Positions 26,842 to 35,385 of a stretch of DNA of 64,000 nucleotides are shown piece by piece. Source of the DNA: CAYQTE01 sp964420285 (GTDB taxonomy: Bacteria > Planctomycetota > Phycisphaerae > Tepidisphaerales > Tepidisphaeraceae); assembly GCA_964420285.1 (NCBI GenBank), contig CAYQTE010000019.1, positions 13,244 through 77,243 of the forward strand, in the 5' to 3' direction. Every line of letters begins with the position of its first letter. The first letter of the stretch is position 1. The position numbers and the translations under genes were made by a program. A model generated the notes under the pieces. That model was not told where the DNA came from. It saw only the letters and a program-made list of their open reading frames with translations, and ran no database searches.

Positions 26842-27135
26842 ATGAGAATTATCTCACGCAAGCGGCTGCGGGAGTTCTGGAACACTCGGCCCGATGCCGA
26901 ACAGCCGCTGAAGGCCTGGTTCCGCGAAGCCTCCAGGGCGGATTGGAGCGGCCCGCTGGAAATCAAGGCCATGTACCGCAGCGCCAGCATCGTCGCCAGC
27001 AACCGCGTGGTCTTCAACATCGCCGGGAACAAATACCGCCTGGTGGTCAAAGTCAATTATGCGTATCGCGTGATGTACATCCGGTTCGTCGGCACGCACC
27101 AGCAATACGACGACATTGACCTAACGGAGATATGA
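26842..27135 (+). CDS. higB: HigB-type mRNA interferase toxin
   Basis: 97 residues from ATG 26842. The HigB fold is clear: RIISRKRLREFWNTRPDAEQPL, WFREASRADW, the strand IVASNRVVFNIAGNKYRLVVKVNYAYRVMYIRFVG and the final HQQYDDIDL. RelE-superfamily HigB toxins cleave mRNA on the ribosome. The stop overlaps the antitoxin start by 4 bases (ATGA, 27132-27135), the reversed toxin-first order characteristic of higBA. TTGCTC (26800-26805), 17 bases, CATACT (26823-26828) is a possible promoter. Confidence 0.92.
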   Translation: MRIISRKRLREFWNTRPDAEQPLKAWFREASRADWSGPLEIKAMYRSASIVASNRVVFNIAGNKYRLVVKVNYAYRVMYIRFVGTHQQYDDIDLTEI

Positions 27136-27497
27136 CCGTGAAAATCAAACCCATCAAGACCGACCGGGATTACCGCCGGGTGCTCGGCGAGATCGACGCA
27201 TTGATGGATGCCCGGCCGAACACACCCGCCGGCGACAAGCTGGATGTTCTGGCGACCCTGGCCCAGGCGTGGGAGGAGAAGCATTATCCCATCGACGCCC
27301 CGGACCCGGTCGAAGCGATCCGGTTCGCCATGGAGCAACGCGGCCTCTCCCGCCGTGATCTGGAAACCTACATCGGCAGCCGCGCCCGCGTCGCGGAAAT
27401 CCTCAATCGCAAACGTTCCCTGACTCTGCCCATGATCCGCAAACTCCACACCGGCCTGGGCATCCCCGCCGAGGTGCTGATCCGAGAAGCCGTCTAG
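27132..27497 (+). CDS. higA: HigA-type helix-turn-helix antitoxin
   Basis: 121 residues. The N-terminal half (TDRDYRRVLGEIDALMDA) covers the toxin in known HigA proteins, and the C-terminal XRE-type HTH is AIRFAMEQRGLSRRDLETYIG, then SRARVAEILNRKRSLTLPMIRKLHTGLGI. HigA antitoxins bind the promoter and repress the operon. Complete length, overlapping higB by 4 bases, so the module is intact. The next 190 bases contain only a short repeat-like word (ATCCGTGTCAATCCGTGG). Confidence 0.9.
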   Translation: MTVKIKPIKTDRDYRRVLGEIDALMDARPNTPAGDKLDVLATLAQAWEEKHYPIDAPDPVEAIRFAMEQRGLSRRDLETYIGSRARVAEILNRKRSLTLPMIRKLHTGLGIPAEVLIREAV

Positions 27498-27688
27498 CGT
27501 CCAGCCGGACAATTTTGGAACGATCCGCGCCGACAACGCCGGATGGCACGGCGCGGTATGATAAATGTCGCCGTGGATCGGCCAAGGATGACAGGGCTGG
27601 CAAAAACCGGCGGGCCTCTATCCGTGTCAATCCGTGGCCGATGATCCCGCGATCAGAAGCCGGCCGCAGAAGGGAAAGAAGGTGCCCC

Positions 27689-29320
27689 ATGCCAAATCGG
27701 GATAAATCCAAATCGTGCGGCGTGCGTTGGGCGTTCGTGGTGGCTGCGCTCGCGGTCATGGTGCTCCGGCCGTTCGCCATCCCGCCAGCATCGGCCGGGC
27801 TGACGACGAGCGCCACGCTCATCGGGCCTGTTCCGGCCACGCAATCCGTCGGTCTGCTGGCGATCTCGGAGAATTGCCATACCCTGGCGATGTCCGTAGC
27901 GGACTACGCCACTCGGAAAATGGTGCTCACTCTCAACGGCAAGACCATCGCCACTGGCGACTCGTTCCCGCAGATCGCCTTGAGCCCCGATGGAAAACGC
28001 CTGGCCTATTTCGAGGGGGATGCGGGCAAGGCCTTTGTAACGATCGACAGCGTGCGCGATGCCAAGTTTGACCATATTGCGGACGATGACAACCCCGGAT
28101 TGGCTTTCAGCCCGGACAGCAGACACGTGGCCTTCATCGCCGGAACCGCCGCCGGCTGGACCGTTGTTCTCGACGGTAGGCCAGGTGCGACCTATTCCTC
28201 ACAGCCGACGGCGCTGCTGTTCAGTCCGGACAGCCAGCATCTGGCCGTCGTCGACACGTCGAGCGATCGTCAAGCCGTTGTGCTGGATGGTAAGGAAGGT
28301 CGTGGGTACGCGTCGGTGTACGATCTCTGTTTCAGCCGAACCGGCGGACACCTGGCCTATGTTGCTCAGGTTGCCGACGACAAATATGCCGCCGTCGTGG
28401 ACGGGAACGAAGGGCCCGGCTATCTGAGTGTGACGGACCTTCGCTTCAACGTGGACGGAACGCGCTATGGGTATCGCGCGATGGAGAGTTCCGATCCACT
28501 GCGCTGGCGCGTGGTGATCGACGGCAAGGCGGGGGATGCACATTACAACATCGGTGCGGGGCCGGTTTTCAGCGATGCCGGAAACCATGTGGCGTATTCC
28601 GCGTATGACACGACACCGGGGCCGACGATCCCATATAGCGTCGTGCCGGCGGAGCACTCGTTTCTGGTCGTTGACGGAAGGGAATCCGACGTTCCTTACA
28701 TCGCGAGAGATATTGTCTACAGCCGTGACGGCACCCATCGCGGGGCCATTCGGCAATTCGCGTTGCGCAGCGATCTCAGCCGCACGTACCGATGGGAATA
28801 CGAGCCTGATATCGACGGAGTTACCCGCGGCGGCGGGCACCCATTCGGCGATACTCTCTTCTCCGCAGCGACGGCGATGGCCGGCTTGACTTTCAGCCCG
28901 GATGGTCGTCACGTTGCCTACGCCTTATACGATTCGGGAGCGTGGTGGATCAGCAGCAACTTAGGCCCTCCGTATCCGCCGGAGTACAACGACGTTATGC
29001 CGCTGACCTTCAGCGACGATGGCGATCATTTGGCGTTCGCCGGGCGGCTGCGTTCCACCACCACATGGCAGATGACTTTCGACTATTACTATGTGCCCGG
29101 CTACGAACCGATTCGCGCGTGGTCCGATAACGGCCCATTGGGCATCGCGGGATCATTGAGAACGTCGGACACGGAGCCCGCCGCCTATCAGATCTCCCAG
29201 GTTCCGTACCATTTCGATCCCGACGGAACCCTGGTTTTCTTCGGAGCCAAAAACGGGAACATCTATTGGGTGCAGGTGAAACCCGGCGCAATGGCGGCAA
29301 CACCGGCGACCCGGCCATAA
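27689..29320 (+). CDS. Secreted beta-propeller protein (TolB/WD40-like repeats)
   Basis: 543 residues from ATG 27689, preceded by AAGAAGG. A signal peptide (FVVAALAVMVLRPFAIPPASAG) is followed by at least eight PD40-type repeats, each of the form LSPDGKRLAYF: FSPDSRHVAFI, FSPDSQHLAVV, FSRTGGHLAYV, FSDAGNHVAYS, YSRDGTHRGAI, FSPDGRHVAYA and FSDDGDHLAFA. Each repeat is followed by a WxVVLDGK or VVDG strand. Such TolB-like propellers bind peptides or partner proteins in the periplasm. No catalytic domain is visible. Function unknown. Confidence 0.75.
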   Translation: MPNRDKSKSCGVRWAFVVAALAVMVLRPFAIPPASAGLTTSATLIGPVPATQSVGLLAISENCHTLAMSVADYATRKMVLTLNGKTIATGDSFPQIALSPDGKRLAYFEGDAGKAFVTIDSVRDAKFDHIADDDNPGLAFSPDSRHVAFIAGTAAGWTVVLDGRPGATYSSQPTALLFSPDSQHLAVVDTSSDRQAVVLDGKEGRGYASVYDLCFSRTGGHLAYVAQVADDKYAAVVDGNEGPGYLSVTDLRFNVDGTRYGYRAMESSDPLRWRVVIDGKAGDAHYNIGAGPVFSDAGNHVAYSAYDTTPGPTIPYSVVPAEHSFLVVDGRESDVPYIARDIVYSRDGTHRGAIRQFALRSDLSRTYRWEYEPDIDGVTRGGGHPFGDTLFSAATAMAGLTFSPDGRHVAYALYDSGAWWISSNLGPPYPPEYNDVMPLTFSDDGDHLAFAGRLRSTTTWQMTFDYYYVPGYEPIRAWSDNGPLGIAGSLRTSDTEPAAYQISQVPYHFDPDGTLVFFGAKNGNIYWVQVKPGAMAATPATRP

Positions 29321-29328
29321 ACCGGGGC

Positions 29329-30141
29329 TCACTTCTTGGTCTGATCCGGCTCTTTTCCGTTGACGGTGAGGCGGACCGGATGGCCGAACCATGCGTGCGT
29401 GTCGCCGCCGTGGGCGTCTTGCAGGAGCGTGCCGACCTGGGCGATTTGGCCGCCGGCGTCGATCCAGCCTTTGTTCAGGTCGGGGAAGTCGATCGAGCAA
29501 TTGGCGCATTTTTTGGCATCGTCAAAACGGATCGGGCACCAGAACGATTCGACGTTGCGCAGAATCTCCGACCCCAGCGACCAGACGCCGGTCATCCAGT
29601 CGCAGTACAGACACCAGATCAAATCCTGCCCGATCAGGCCGTCGAATTTGTGCCGCGAGACGCGCACCCATTCGGAAGAGTCGTATCGCGGGAACTTCAC
29701 CAGCCATCGGAACGGCGGATAGATGAAAATCTCGCACATGCGGATCAGCCAGAAAATCGGCGTGACGATGGCCGTCAGCCACAGCGCCGCGTGGTTGTTC
29801 CACCGGCCGACGATGCGATTAAGGACGGTCGTGATTCGCGGCTCGCGCACTTTGTGATGATTGATCCGCTCGTGAAGCCCGGTCCAGATCAAAACGCTGA
29901 CCACTTGTCCGGTGATCGCGCCCAGCAATCCCGCCCAGCCGGCGGCAATGGGGCCGACAATCAGCGGTGCGGCCGTGAAATACGTGACGACTACATCCAA
30001 TCCGGGCGCGACGCACAGGGCTTCGGAGATGCGCTTGCCCGTGGGACCACGTCGCGGAATAAGATGAAGGAGTCCGGCGCCGGCGAGCATCCCCACTGCG
30101 ACAATTACAAACGTCACCGCGTAGCAGATAATAAAGTGCAT
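29329..30141 (-). CDS. Hypothetical integral membrane protein
   Basis: 270 residues from ATG 30141. At least four hydrophobic segments: FIICYAVTFVIVAVGMLAGAG, VVVTYFTAAPLIVGPIAAGW, GLLGAITGQVVSVLIW and LTAIVTPIFWLIRM. The soluble C-terminal third has the Cys-containing stretches LIWCLYCDWM and FWCPIRFDDAKKCANCSIDFPD, with four Cys (CxxC plus CxxC-like pairs) that may bind a metal. No family is recognised. It precedes galE on the same strand by 15 bases and so may be in the same operon. Function unknown. Confidence 0.6.
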   Translation of the reverse strand: MHFIICYAVTFVIVAVGMLAGAGLLHLIPRRGPTGKRISEALCVAPGLDVVVTYFTAAPLIVGPIAAGWAGLLGAITGQVVSVLIWTGLHERINHHKVREPRITTVLNRIVGRWNNHAALWLTAIVTPIFWLIRMCEIFIYPPFRWLVKFPRYDSSEWVRVSRHKFDGLIGQDLIWCLYCDWMTGVWSLGSEILRNVESFWCPIRFDDAKKCANCSIDFPDLNKGWIDAGGQIAQVGTLLQDAHGGDTHAWFGHPVRLTVNGKEPDQTKK

Positions 30142-30156
30142 GTCGCCGACCGTTGG

Positions 30157-31149
30157 TTAGCTTTCGTATCCGCGCGGGTGGCGGCTGTGCCATTTCCATG
30201 CCGAGGCGATGATCGTTTCCGGGTCTTTGTATTTCGCTTCCCAGCCGATGATCTTTTTGGCCCGCGAGGCATCAGCCCACAGCGCGATCGCGTCGCCGGC
30301 GCGGCGCGGACCGTACTTCACCGCCACCTTCTTTCCCGTGACTTTCTCGGTGACGGCGATGATCTCTTTGACGCTGAATCCCCGGCCGGTGCCGAGATTG
30401 CACACGATCGGCTCGCCCGGCCGCAGCCGTTCCATCGCCAGGATATGCGCATCGGCCAGGTCTTCGACATGGATGTAATCGCGAACGGCGGTTCCATCGG
30501 GCGTTGGATAATCCGTGCCGAAGACGGTGATGGCGTCGCGCACGCCCAGGATGGTTTGCAAGACCACAGGGATCAGATGCGTTTCCGGATCGTGGTCCTC
30601 GCCGATTGTGCCGTCCATCGCGCATCCGCTGGCATTGAAATACCGCAACGCCGCGAAGCTGAACGACTTATCCGCCGCCGCGTAATCCGACAGGATGGTC
30701 TCGACCATGAGCTTGGATCGGCCGTAGGGAGAGACGGGGGCTTTCTTCTCATCCTCGGAGATCGGCACCTTGGTCGGATCGCCGTAGGTGGCGCAGGTGC
30801 TGGAGAAGACGAACTTCTTCACGCCGGCATCCGCCATGGCCTGCAAGACGCTGACCGTCGTGGCGACGTTGTTCTGGTAATACAGCAGCGGCTTCTCGAC
30901 GCTCTCGCCCACGTACGCGAACGCCGCAAAGTGCATCACGGTGTCGATATGATGCTCGCGCATAGCTGCGGCCAAGGTGGCGCGGTCGCTCAGATCGGCC
31001 GTGATCGCCGGCACGCCCAATATGCGGATCACCGCCTGATGCCCGCGCGAGAAGTTGTCGTAAATGACCGGCCGATGCCCCGCCGCCGCCAACCGTTTGA
31101 CCGTGTGCGATCCGATATATCCCGCGCCCCCGGCAACCAGCATATTCAT
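30157..31149 (-). CDS. galE: UDP-glucose 4-epimerase
   Basis: 330 residues from ATG 31149, with AGGGACAGG upstream; the frame open to 31245 adds an unlikely N-terminus. The Rossmann motif GGAGYIGSHT, the catalytic FSSTCATYG Ser/Thr, and Y-G-R-S-K (Tyr-x3-Lys) are complete, and NLGTGRGFSV plus GPRRAGD are diagnostic of GalE. It interconverts UDP-glucose and UDP-galactose with bound NAD, feeding galactose use and cell-surface glycans. Length is as usual. Gene order galE, then membrane protein on the minus strand. Confidence 0.95.
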   Translation of the reverse strand: MNMLVAGGAGYIGSHTVKRLAAAGHRPVIYDNFSRGHQAVIRILGVPAITADLSDRATLAAAMREHHIDTVMHFAAFAYVGESVEKPLLYYQNNVATTVSVLQAMADAGVKKFVFSSTCATYGDPTKVPISEDEKKAPVSPYGRSKLMVETILSDYAAADKSFSFAALRYFNASGCAMDGTIGEDHDPETHLIPVVLQTILGVRDAITVFGTDYPTPDGTAVRDYIHVEDLADAHILAMERLRPGEPIVCNLGTGRGFSVKEIIAVTEKVTGKKVAVKYGPRRAGDAIALWADASRAKKIIGWEAKYKDPETIIASAWKWHSRHPRGYES

Positions 31150-31254
31150 GATCCTGTCCCTGCCAATCCCCCCGTAAACGCCAATGTCGATAACCACGTA
31201 ACAGCCGTAACTATAGACGCCCATCGCTGGTTGCGACAGTCGCATTGTCGCGGT

Positions 31255-32298
31255 TCAGCTTCTGCGAAACGCCGGCCGATGCCAGAGCACCGCCAGCCGG
31301 CTCGACCAGCGCGTCACCCGCACCGACGCATACGCCGCCGGAAGCAGCGCCGCCACGATCAGTGCCGGCCGCCAACCCACATACCCGGCCACGAAACAGG
31401 CATCATACACGATCAGCCACGCCATCCCGCCGCGGAGCAATCGCCGGCCGGCCTCGCGCGCCGAGCTGCGCGTTCGCCAGATGAGCGTGCCCCAGATCGC
31501 GAAGACGGCCACCGCCGCGATCGGCCAGACCAGACCCGGCCCGATCGACAACAATTCCGCGGCGCTGCGATAACCGCCGGTTTCCATACGCCGCCGCCAC
31601 AAGAACATGCCGATGACCACGGCATCGAATCCCGCCAGTCCGCCGATGGCCGTCCGCCAATGATTCCGCGTGAGGAGCGGCCGTTTCTGGCCCCACCAAT
31701 AGGCGATGGCCGACACGATCGTGATGTGATTCATCAGGAGCAAAGGCTGCCACAGAACCGGCAGGTGAGGGGCCGCGATCGACGCATGGAAGAACCAGAT
31801 CAATCCCAGCGACAGCAATCCCAGCCCCACCAGGTATTTGGCCGCCATGTCGTAGAACACGATCAGCAATCCCGTGCCAACCAGAAGCAGCAGACTCCGC
31901 CACCCCGACGGCGACCAGATCGAATACGCCGCGCCCGCCACTCCCGCCATGACGGCCAGAAGGACACAGATCACGTGTGCCGCGCCCGGATCGATGCGCC
32001 CGCTCGGCAGCGGCCGATCCGGCGCGATCTGCGCATCGCGCCGGCGGTCGATGATGTCGTTGAGACTCATTCCAAACGCGTAAAGGCACGCCGATGTCAC
32101 GATCATCGCCGCCACGCATCGGGGTTCCAGCGTGATATTCGCATGCCCCGCCGCATCCGCCCGTTGCCGCGACCAAAGCAGCATCGCGCACAAGCTGTCG
32201 GCGATGGCCGTATACACCAGCGCCATCCGCGTCAGCCGCAAGAAACTCACGATGCGATCGATCACGCCGCACAGCCTACCCGCCGGCGACAGTGCCAT
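31255..32298 (-). CDS. UbiA family prenyltransferase
   Basis: About 347 residues from ATG 32298 (GTG 32310 also in frame). Eight or nine hydrophobic helices. The first Asp-rich motif NDIIDRRRDAQIAPDRPLPSGR (NDxxD form) is the signature of UbiA/MenA-type enzymes; the second motif is poorly preserved: YDMAAKYLVG carries a single Asp. The family attaches a polyprenyl chain to an aromatic acceptor, for quinones, haem or other lipids. The acceptor is unknown; the diverged second motif makes an unusual substrate possible. Stop codon 106 bases from galE start. Confidence 0.8.
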   Translation of the reverse strand: MALSPAGRLCGVIDRIVSFLRLTRMALVYTAIADSLCAMLLWSRQRADAAGHANITLEPRCVAAMIVTSACLYAFGMSLNDIIDRRRDAQIAPDRPLPSGRIDPGAAHVICVLLAVMAGVAGAAYSIWSPSGWRSLLLLVGTGLLIVFYDMAAKYLVGLGLLSLGLIWFFHASIAAPHLPVLWQPLLLMNHITIVSAIAYWWGQKRPLLTRNHWRTAIGGLAGFDAVVIGMFLWRRRMETGGYRSAAELLSIGPGLVWPIAAVAVFAIWGTLIWRTRSSAREAGRRLLRGGMAWLIVYDACFVAGYVGWRPALIVAALLPAAYASVRVTRWSSRLAVLWHRPAFRRS

Positions 32299-32333
32299 AA
32301 ACAGATCCACCGCAGACGCGTTTCGGCCTCCCC

Positions 32334-32373
32334 GTCACCTTGTCACCGTGTCACCCAGTCACCTTGTCATCCG
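32334..32373. repeat. 8-bp-period minisatellite (GTCACCNN x5)
   Basis: Five consecutive 8-base units, GTCACCTT, GTCACCGT, GTCACCCA, GTCACCTT and GTCATCCG, lie between the divergent UbiA and ribH genes. The same TCACC-plus-three rhythm (TCACCTGC TCACCTGC TCACCTGA) recurs inside the 61851-62138 tandem array. Confidence 0.8.
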
Positions 32374-32420
32374 CCCCGCTCTCTCGCAATTTCGGCACCA
32401 ATTCGTACGCTCTGCACCAT

Positions 32421-32918
32421 ATGAGCAAAAACGCCCCCGCCGCCCGTTCCGTTATCCTGCCGCGCAACTGCCGCATTGCCATCATTGCGGCGCGGTTCAA
32501 TGAGAATCTCGTCGATCGCCTGCTTGCCGGCTGTCTCCAGCAACTCATCGAGCGCGGCATGGCCGAAAACCGCATTGATGTCTGTCGCGTTCCCGGCGCG
32601 TTCGAGATTCCCCTGGCGGCCCAGCGCGCGGCGCGAACAGGCAAATACGCGGCCGTCATTTGCCTTGGCGCGGTCGTGCGCGGGCAGACTCCGCATTTTG
32701 ATTTTGTGGCCGGGCAATGCGCCGCCGGCATTTCTCGCGTCGCGCTGGACGAATCGCTGCCGGTCATCTTCGGCGTTCTGACCACCAACACGATCAAACA
32801 AGCCACCGACCGGCTTGGCGGCTCGCACGGCCACACCGGACGATCGGCCGCGGATGCCGCGATCGAGATTATTGGACGGCCACAGCCTGCTGCCGAAAGA
32901 GTAGAGAGGAGAAAGTAG
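32421..32918 (+). CDS. ribH: 6,7-dimethyl-8-ribityllumazine synthase
   Basis: 165 residues from ATG 32421. The active-site residues are in place: ARFNENLVDRLL, RVPGAFEIPLAAQ, LGAVVRGQTPHFDFV with the conserved His, and GVLTTNTIKQATDR. The enzyme condenses ArP and 3,4-dihydroxy-2-butanone-4-phosphate to make lumazine in riboflavin synthesis, assembling as a cytoplasmic capsid-like particle. It precedes nusB, a common gene order in bacteria (100 bases apart). No riboswitch-like leader is visible. TACGCT at 32406-32411 lies 9 bases upstream of the start. Confidence 0.95.
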   Translation: MSKNAPAARSVILPRNCRIAIIAARFNENLVDRLLAGCLQQLIERGMAENRIDVCRVPGAFEIPLAAQRAARTGKYAAVICLGAVVRGQTPHFDFVAGQCAAGISRVALDESLPVIFGVLTTNTIKQATDRLGGSHGHTGRSAADAAIEIIGRPQPAAERVERRK

Positions 32919-33018
32919 AAAGGAAACGAGCCACGCACGATTTGAATCTGGGTCTCCTCGCCCCTTTCCAACAGCACAGCGCTCTACTCTCTGGCGCCGC
33001 GCTGTATACTGAGCCGCG

Positions 33019-33525
33019 ATGTCGATTCGTCACACAACCCGTCAGATGGCCATGCAGGTGCTGTTCCTCTGGGATGTTGCCGGGGCGATGGACCGTCCGC
33101 AGGCGGAGCTGGCCATATTGCAGGCGTCCGACGATCCCGCCTCGCGCGACCGGGCAATCGAGATGGCCACCGCGGCATGGCTGATCCGCGACGACACGGA
33201 CAAATGGCTTGAACGTCTGGCCCCGCAGTGGCCGCCGCGCCGCCAGCCGGGCGTCGATCGCAGTATCCTCCGGCTTGCCACATGGGAATTGACCAAAACG
33301 CAAACGCCCCCGATTGTCGCGATCGACGAAGCTCTGGAACTGGCCAAGGAGTTTTCCACCGAACAAAGCTCGGCGTTCGTCAATGCCGTCCTCGATGCCC
33401 TGCTTCACGAAATTCAGAACGCCGCGCCGCCGCCGGACGCGCCGGCCGTCGTCGCGCCGCCGGTAACATCGTCACCAATAACGGTGGCGACACCGGCCGA
33501 GCCGGCGCCGCCCGACGCAACCTGA
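33019..33525 (+). CDS. nusB: Transcription antitermination protein NusB
   Basis: 168 residues. The NusB helical fold is seen in TTRQMAMQVLFLWDVAG, a central helix bundle around WLERLAPQWPPRRQPGVDRSIL RLATWEL, and IDEALELAKEFSTEQSSAFVNAVLDAL, which is the signature C-terminal block. NusB binds boxA RNA with NusE during rRNA transcription. Roughly 30 residues of Pro/Ala-rich tail extend beyond the normal end (from PPPDAPAVV). TATACT at 33005-33010 ends 8 bases before the ATG, fitting leaderless transcription. Confidence 0.95.
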   Translation: MSIRHTTRQMAMQVLFLWDVAGAMDRPQAELAILQASDDPASRDRAIEMATAAWLIRDDTDKWLERLAPQWPPRRQPGVDRSILRLATWELTKTQTPPIVAIDEALELAKEFSTEQSSAFVNAVLDALLHEIQNAAPPPDAPAVVAPPVTSSPITVATPAEPAPPDAT

Positions 33526-33550
33526 CCATTTCTGATCCTGGATCACTTCA

Positions 33551-34492
33551 ATGGGTTTCTTTTCCAAAACACTGGACAAGCTCAAGGGCGCACTCAAGAA
33601 AACCGCGGCGGTTCTCAATACCGACGTCCGCACACTTTTCGTCCCCGGCCGGCAGATCGACCAGGCGTTTCTCGACGAGGTCGAGCAGAAATTCCTTCAG
33701 GCCGACATGGGAGTCGTCCGCGTCGAGAAACTGGTGACGGAAATCCGCGAGCGTTGGCGACTGGGCCGTATCCGCAATGCCTCGGAGGCCGAGAGCGTCC
33801 TGCGCGAGCAACTGCTCGAAGGCTGGGCGAATGTCGATCGTGAATTGCGCATGGCGCCCAGTGGCCCAACCGTCATTCTGGTCGCCGGGATCAACGGGGC
33901 CGGCAAAACCACCAGCATCGCCAAGCTGGCCTGGCTGCTGAAAAACCAAATGCACAAATCGGTGTTGGTGTGCGCCAGCGACACATTCCGCGCCGCGGCG
34001 GTCGAGCAGCTTTCGATCTGGGCCGGCCGGCTGGGCGTCGATATCGTCAAGCACAAGATGGGTTCCGACCCCGCCGCCGTCGCCTACGACGCCTGCGAAC
34101 GCGCCAAGGCCCGCGGCGTTGATGTAGTGATCGTGGACACCGCCGGCCGGTTGCATACGCAGGACCACCTCATGCGCGAATTGACCAAGATCCGCGATGT
34201 CGTCGCCAAGCGCATCGAAGGCGCCCCGCACGAAGTGCTGCTGGTCCTGGACGCCACGACCGGCCAGAACGCCATCCAACAGGCCAGGCACTTCTCCGCC
34301 GCCATCGGCATCACCGGCCTGTTCGTCGCCAAACTCGACGGCACGGCCAAAGGCGGCGTCGTCATCGCCATCCGCGATCAACTCAACATCCCGGTGAAAT
34401 TCATCGGCCTGGGCGAAACGCCGGAAGATATTGAGACCTTCGACCCGGTGAGATTCGTATCCGCCCTTTTCGGCGAAGCGCCGCCGGGGTGA
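33551..34492 (+). CDS. ftsY: Signal recognition particle receptor FtsY
   Basis: 313 residues. The SRP GTPase NG domain is complete: N domain with VEQKFLQADMGVVRVEKL, G1 GINGAGKTTS, G2 DTFRAAAVEQL, G3 VDTAGRLHT, G4 AKLDGTAKGG and the C-terminal FIGLGETPEDIETFDP. It is short at the N-terminus, lacking a long acidic A domain, as in many non-enterobacterial FtsY proteins. It docks ribosome-SRP complexes at the membrane for co-translational insertion. It follows nusB by 25 bases. Confidence 0.96.
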   Translation: MGFFSKTLDKLKGALKKTAAVLNTDVRTLFVPGRQIDQAFLDEVEQKFLQADMGVVRVEKLVTEIRERWRLGRIRNASEAESVLREQLLEGWANVDRELRMAPSGPTVILVAGINGAGKTTSIAKLAWLLKNQMHKSVLVCASDTFRAAAVEQLSIWAGRLGVDIVKHKMGSDPAAVAYDACERAKARGVDVVIVDTAGRLHTQDHLMRELTKIRDVVAKRIEGAPHEVLLVLDATTGQNAIQQARHFSAAIGITGLFVAKLDGTAKGGVVIAIRDQLNIPVKFIGLGETPEDIETFDPVRFVSALFGEAPPG

Positions 34493-34525
34493 TTGCGCGA
34501 ATTGCGCATGGCCGTGCTTTTCGGA

Positions 34526-34555
34526 TTGAATGGCGCTGCATTGGCCTGCTATAAT
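34526..34555 (+). promoter_or_regulatory. Sigma-70-like promoter of RHH/VapC operon
   Basis: TTGAAT (34526-34531), 18 bases, and a perfect TATAAT (34550-34555). The operon start codon follows at 34575 with an AGGAGA site at 34565-34570. No clear inverted-repeat operator was found, though autoregulation is expected. Confidence 0.6.
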
Positions 34556-34574
34556 CGCAAGGATAGGAGATGTC

Positions 34575-34880
34575 ATGTCAACACCGGCGTCACAAATGAC
34601 CGAGCTTTCGCTAATGCTCCGCCTCTCATCCCAAACGCGTGAGAAGCTCGCGCAACGTGCAGCAGCGCGCGGAAAAGACATGGCCTCCGTTGCTTCCGAC
34701 ATCATCGAGCAGGCTGTCGCGGCGTCCGCCAACAGTGATGAACGTGACACAACCGCACAACGTGCCGCCGCATGGGAGGCATGGGTTTCCGAGATGCGAC
34801 TCTGGGGCAAAGATCACCTGCCGCCGGGACATATCGTGGATGACAGCCGAGAGAGCATATACGAGGGACGGGGGGAATGA
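34575..34880 (+). CDS. Putative ribbon-helix-helix antitoxin
   Basis: 101 residues from ATG 34575; an in-frame ATG at 34530 lies upstream of the promoter and is unlikely. TELSLMLRLSSQTREKLAQRAAARGKDMASVASDIIEQAV gives a strand-helix-helix typical of CopG/Arc antitoxins. The acidic C-terminus (HIVDDSRESIYEGRGE) resembles the toxin-blocking segment of VapB-like partners. The stop overlaps the vapC start by 4 bases (ATGA, 34877-34880). A related but distinct antitoxin precedes the PIN toxin at 16338. Confidence 0.75.
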   Translation: MSTPASQMTELSLMLRLSSQTREKLAQRAAARGKDMASVASDIIEQAVAASANSDERDTTAQRAAAWEAWVSEMRLWGKDHLPPGHIVDDSRESIYEGRGE

Positions 34881-35329
34881 GAATCTTGGTTGACACTAAT
34901 GTACTGGTGAAAATTGCCGACGCCAATGACCCTCAGAGCGCCGCGGCCGCCGATTCGATTACACGGCTGATTGAACGGGGCAATCAAATCCACATCGTGC
35001 CGCAGAATGCGTACGAATTCTGGGTCGTGGCAACCCGGCCGCTGGCCAACAACGGTCTGGCGATGACGCCCGAAACCGCCGACGCAAGACTCGACACGCT
35101 CATGAAGATAGCGACGCTTCTGCCGGAGACGCCAGCGATCTTCGCGCAGTGGAGGAAGCTCGTACTCGACTTCGACTGCAAGGGCAAGATGGCTCACGAC
35201 GTTCGACTCGTCGCCGCAATGATCGTCCACGGCGTGGACACCATCATCACTTTCAACAAACGCGATTTCTCACGCTTTTCGCGGGTCGAAGTTGCCACCC
35301 CGGAGGAAGTCTTGGCGTCGATGCGATAA
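34877..35329 (+). CDS. vapC: VapC-type PIN-domain ribonuclease toxin
   Basis: 150 residues. The four acidic PIN positions are seen: LVDTNVLVK, QNAYEFWVV, AHDVRLVAAMIVHGVDTIITFNKRDF. The V-D-T-N start is characteristic of VapC. VapC toxins cleave tRNA or rRNA with Mg. Paired with the upstream antitoxin through a 4-base overlap, so the module is complete. Followed by 56 bases and then the converging M48 gene. Confidence 0.88.
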   Translation: MRILVDTNVLVKIADANDPQSAAAADSITRLIERGNQIHIVPQNAYEFWVVATRPLANNGLAMTPETADARLDTLMKIATLLPETPAIFAQWRKLVLDFDCKGKMAHDVRLVAAMIVHGVDTIITFNKRDFSRFSRVEVATPEEVLASMR

Positions 35330-35385
35330 TGGCGTGAACAACTACGAAGCAAATTAACACGGACCGCGGGCGGCCGTCCGCAACT

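Noticed and set aside
29266..32424. A 1052-codon open frame on the plus strand
   Set aside because: It lies opposite three well-supported minus-strand genes (membrane protein, galE, UbiA). Its translation is Arg/His/Pro/Gln-rich without domains. Long antisense frames are expected in GC-rich coding DNA.
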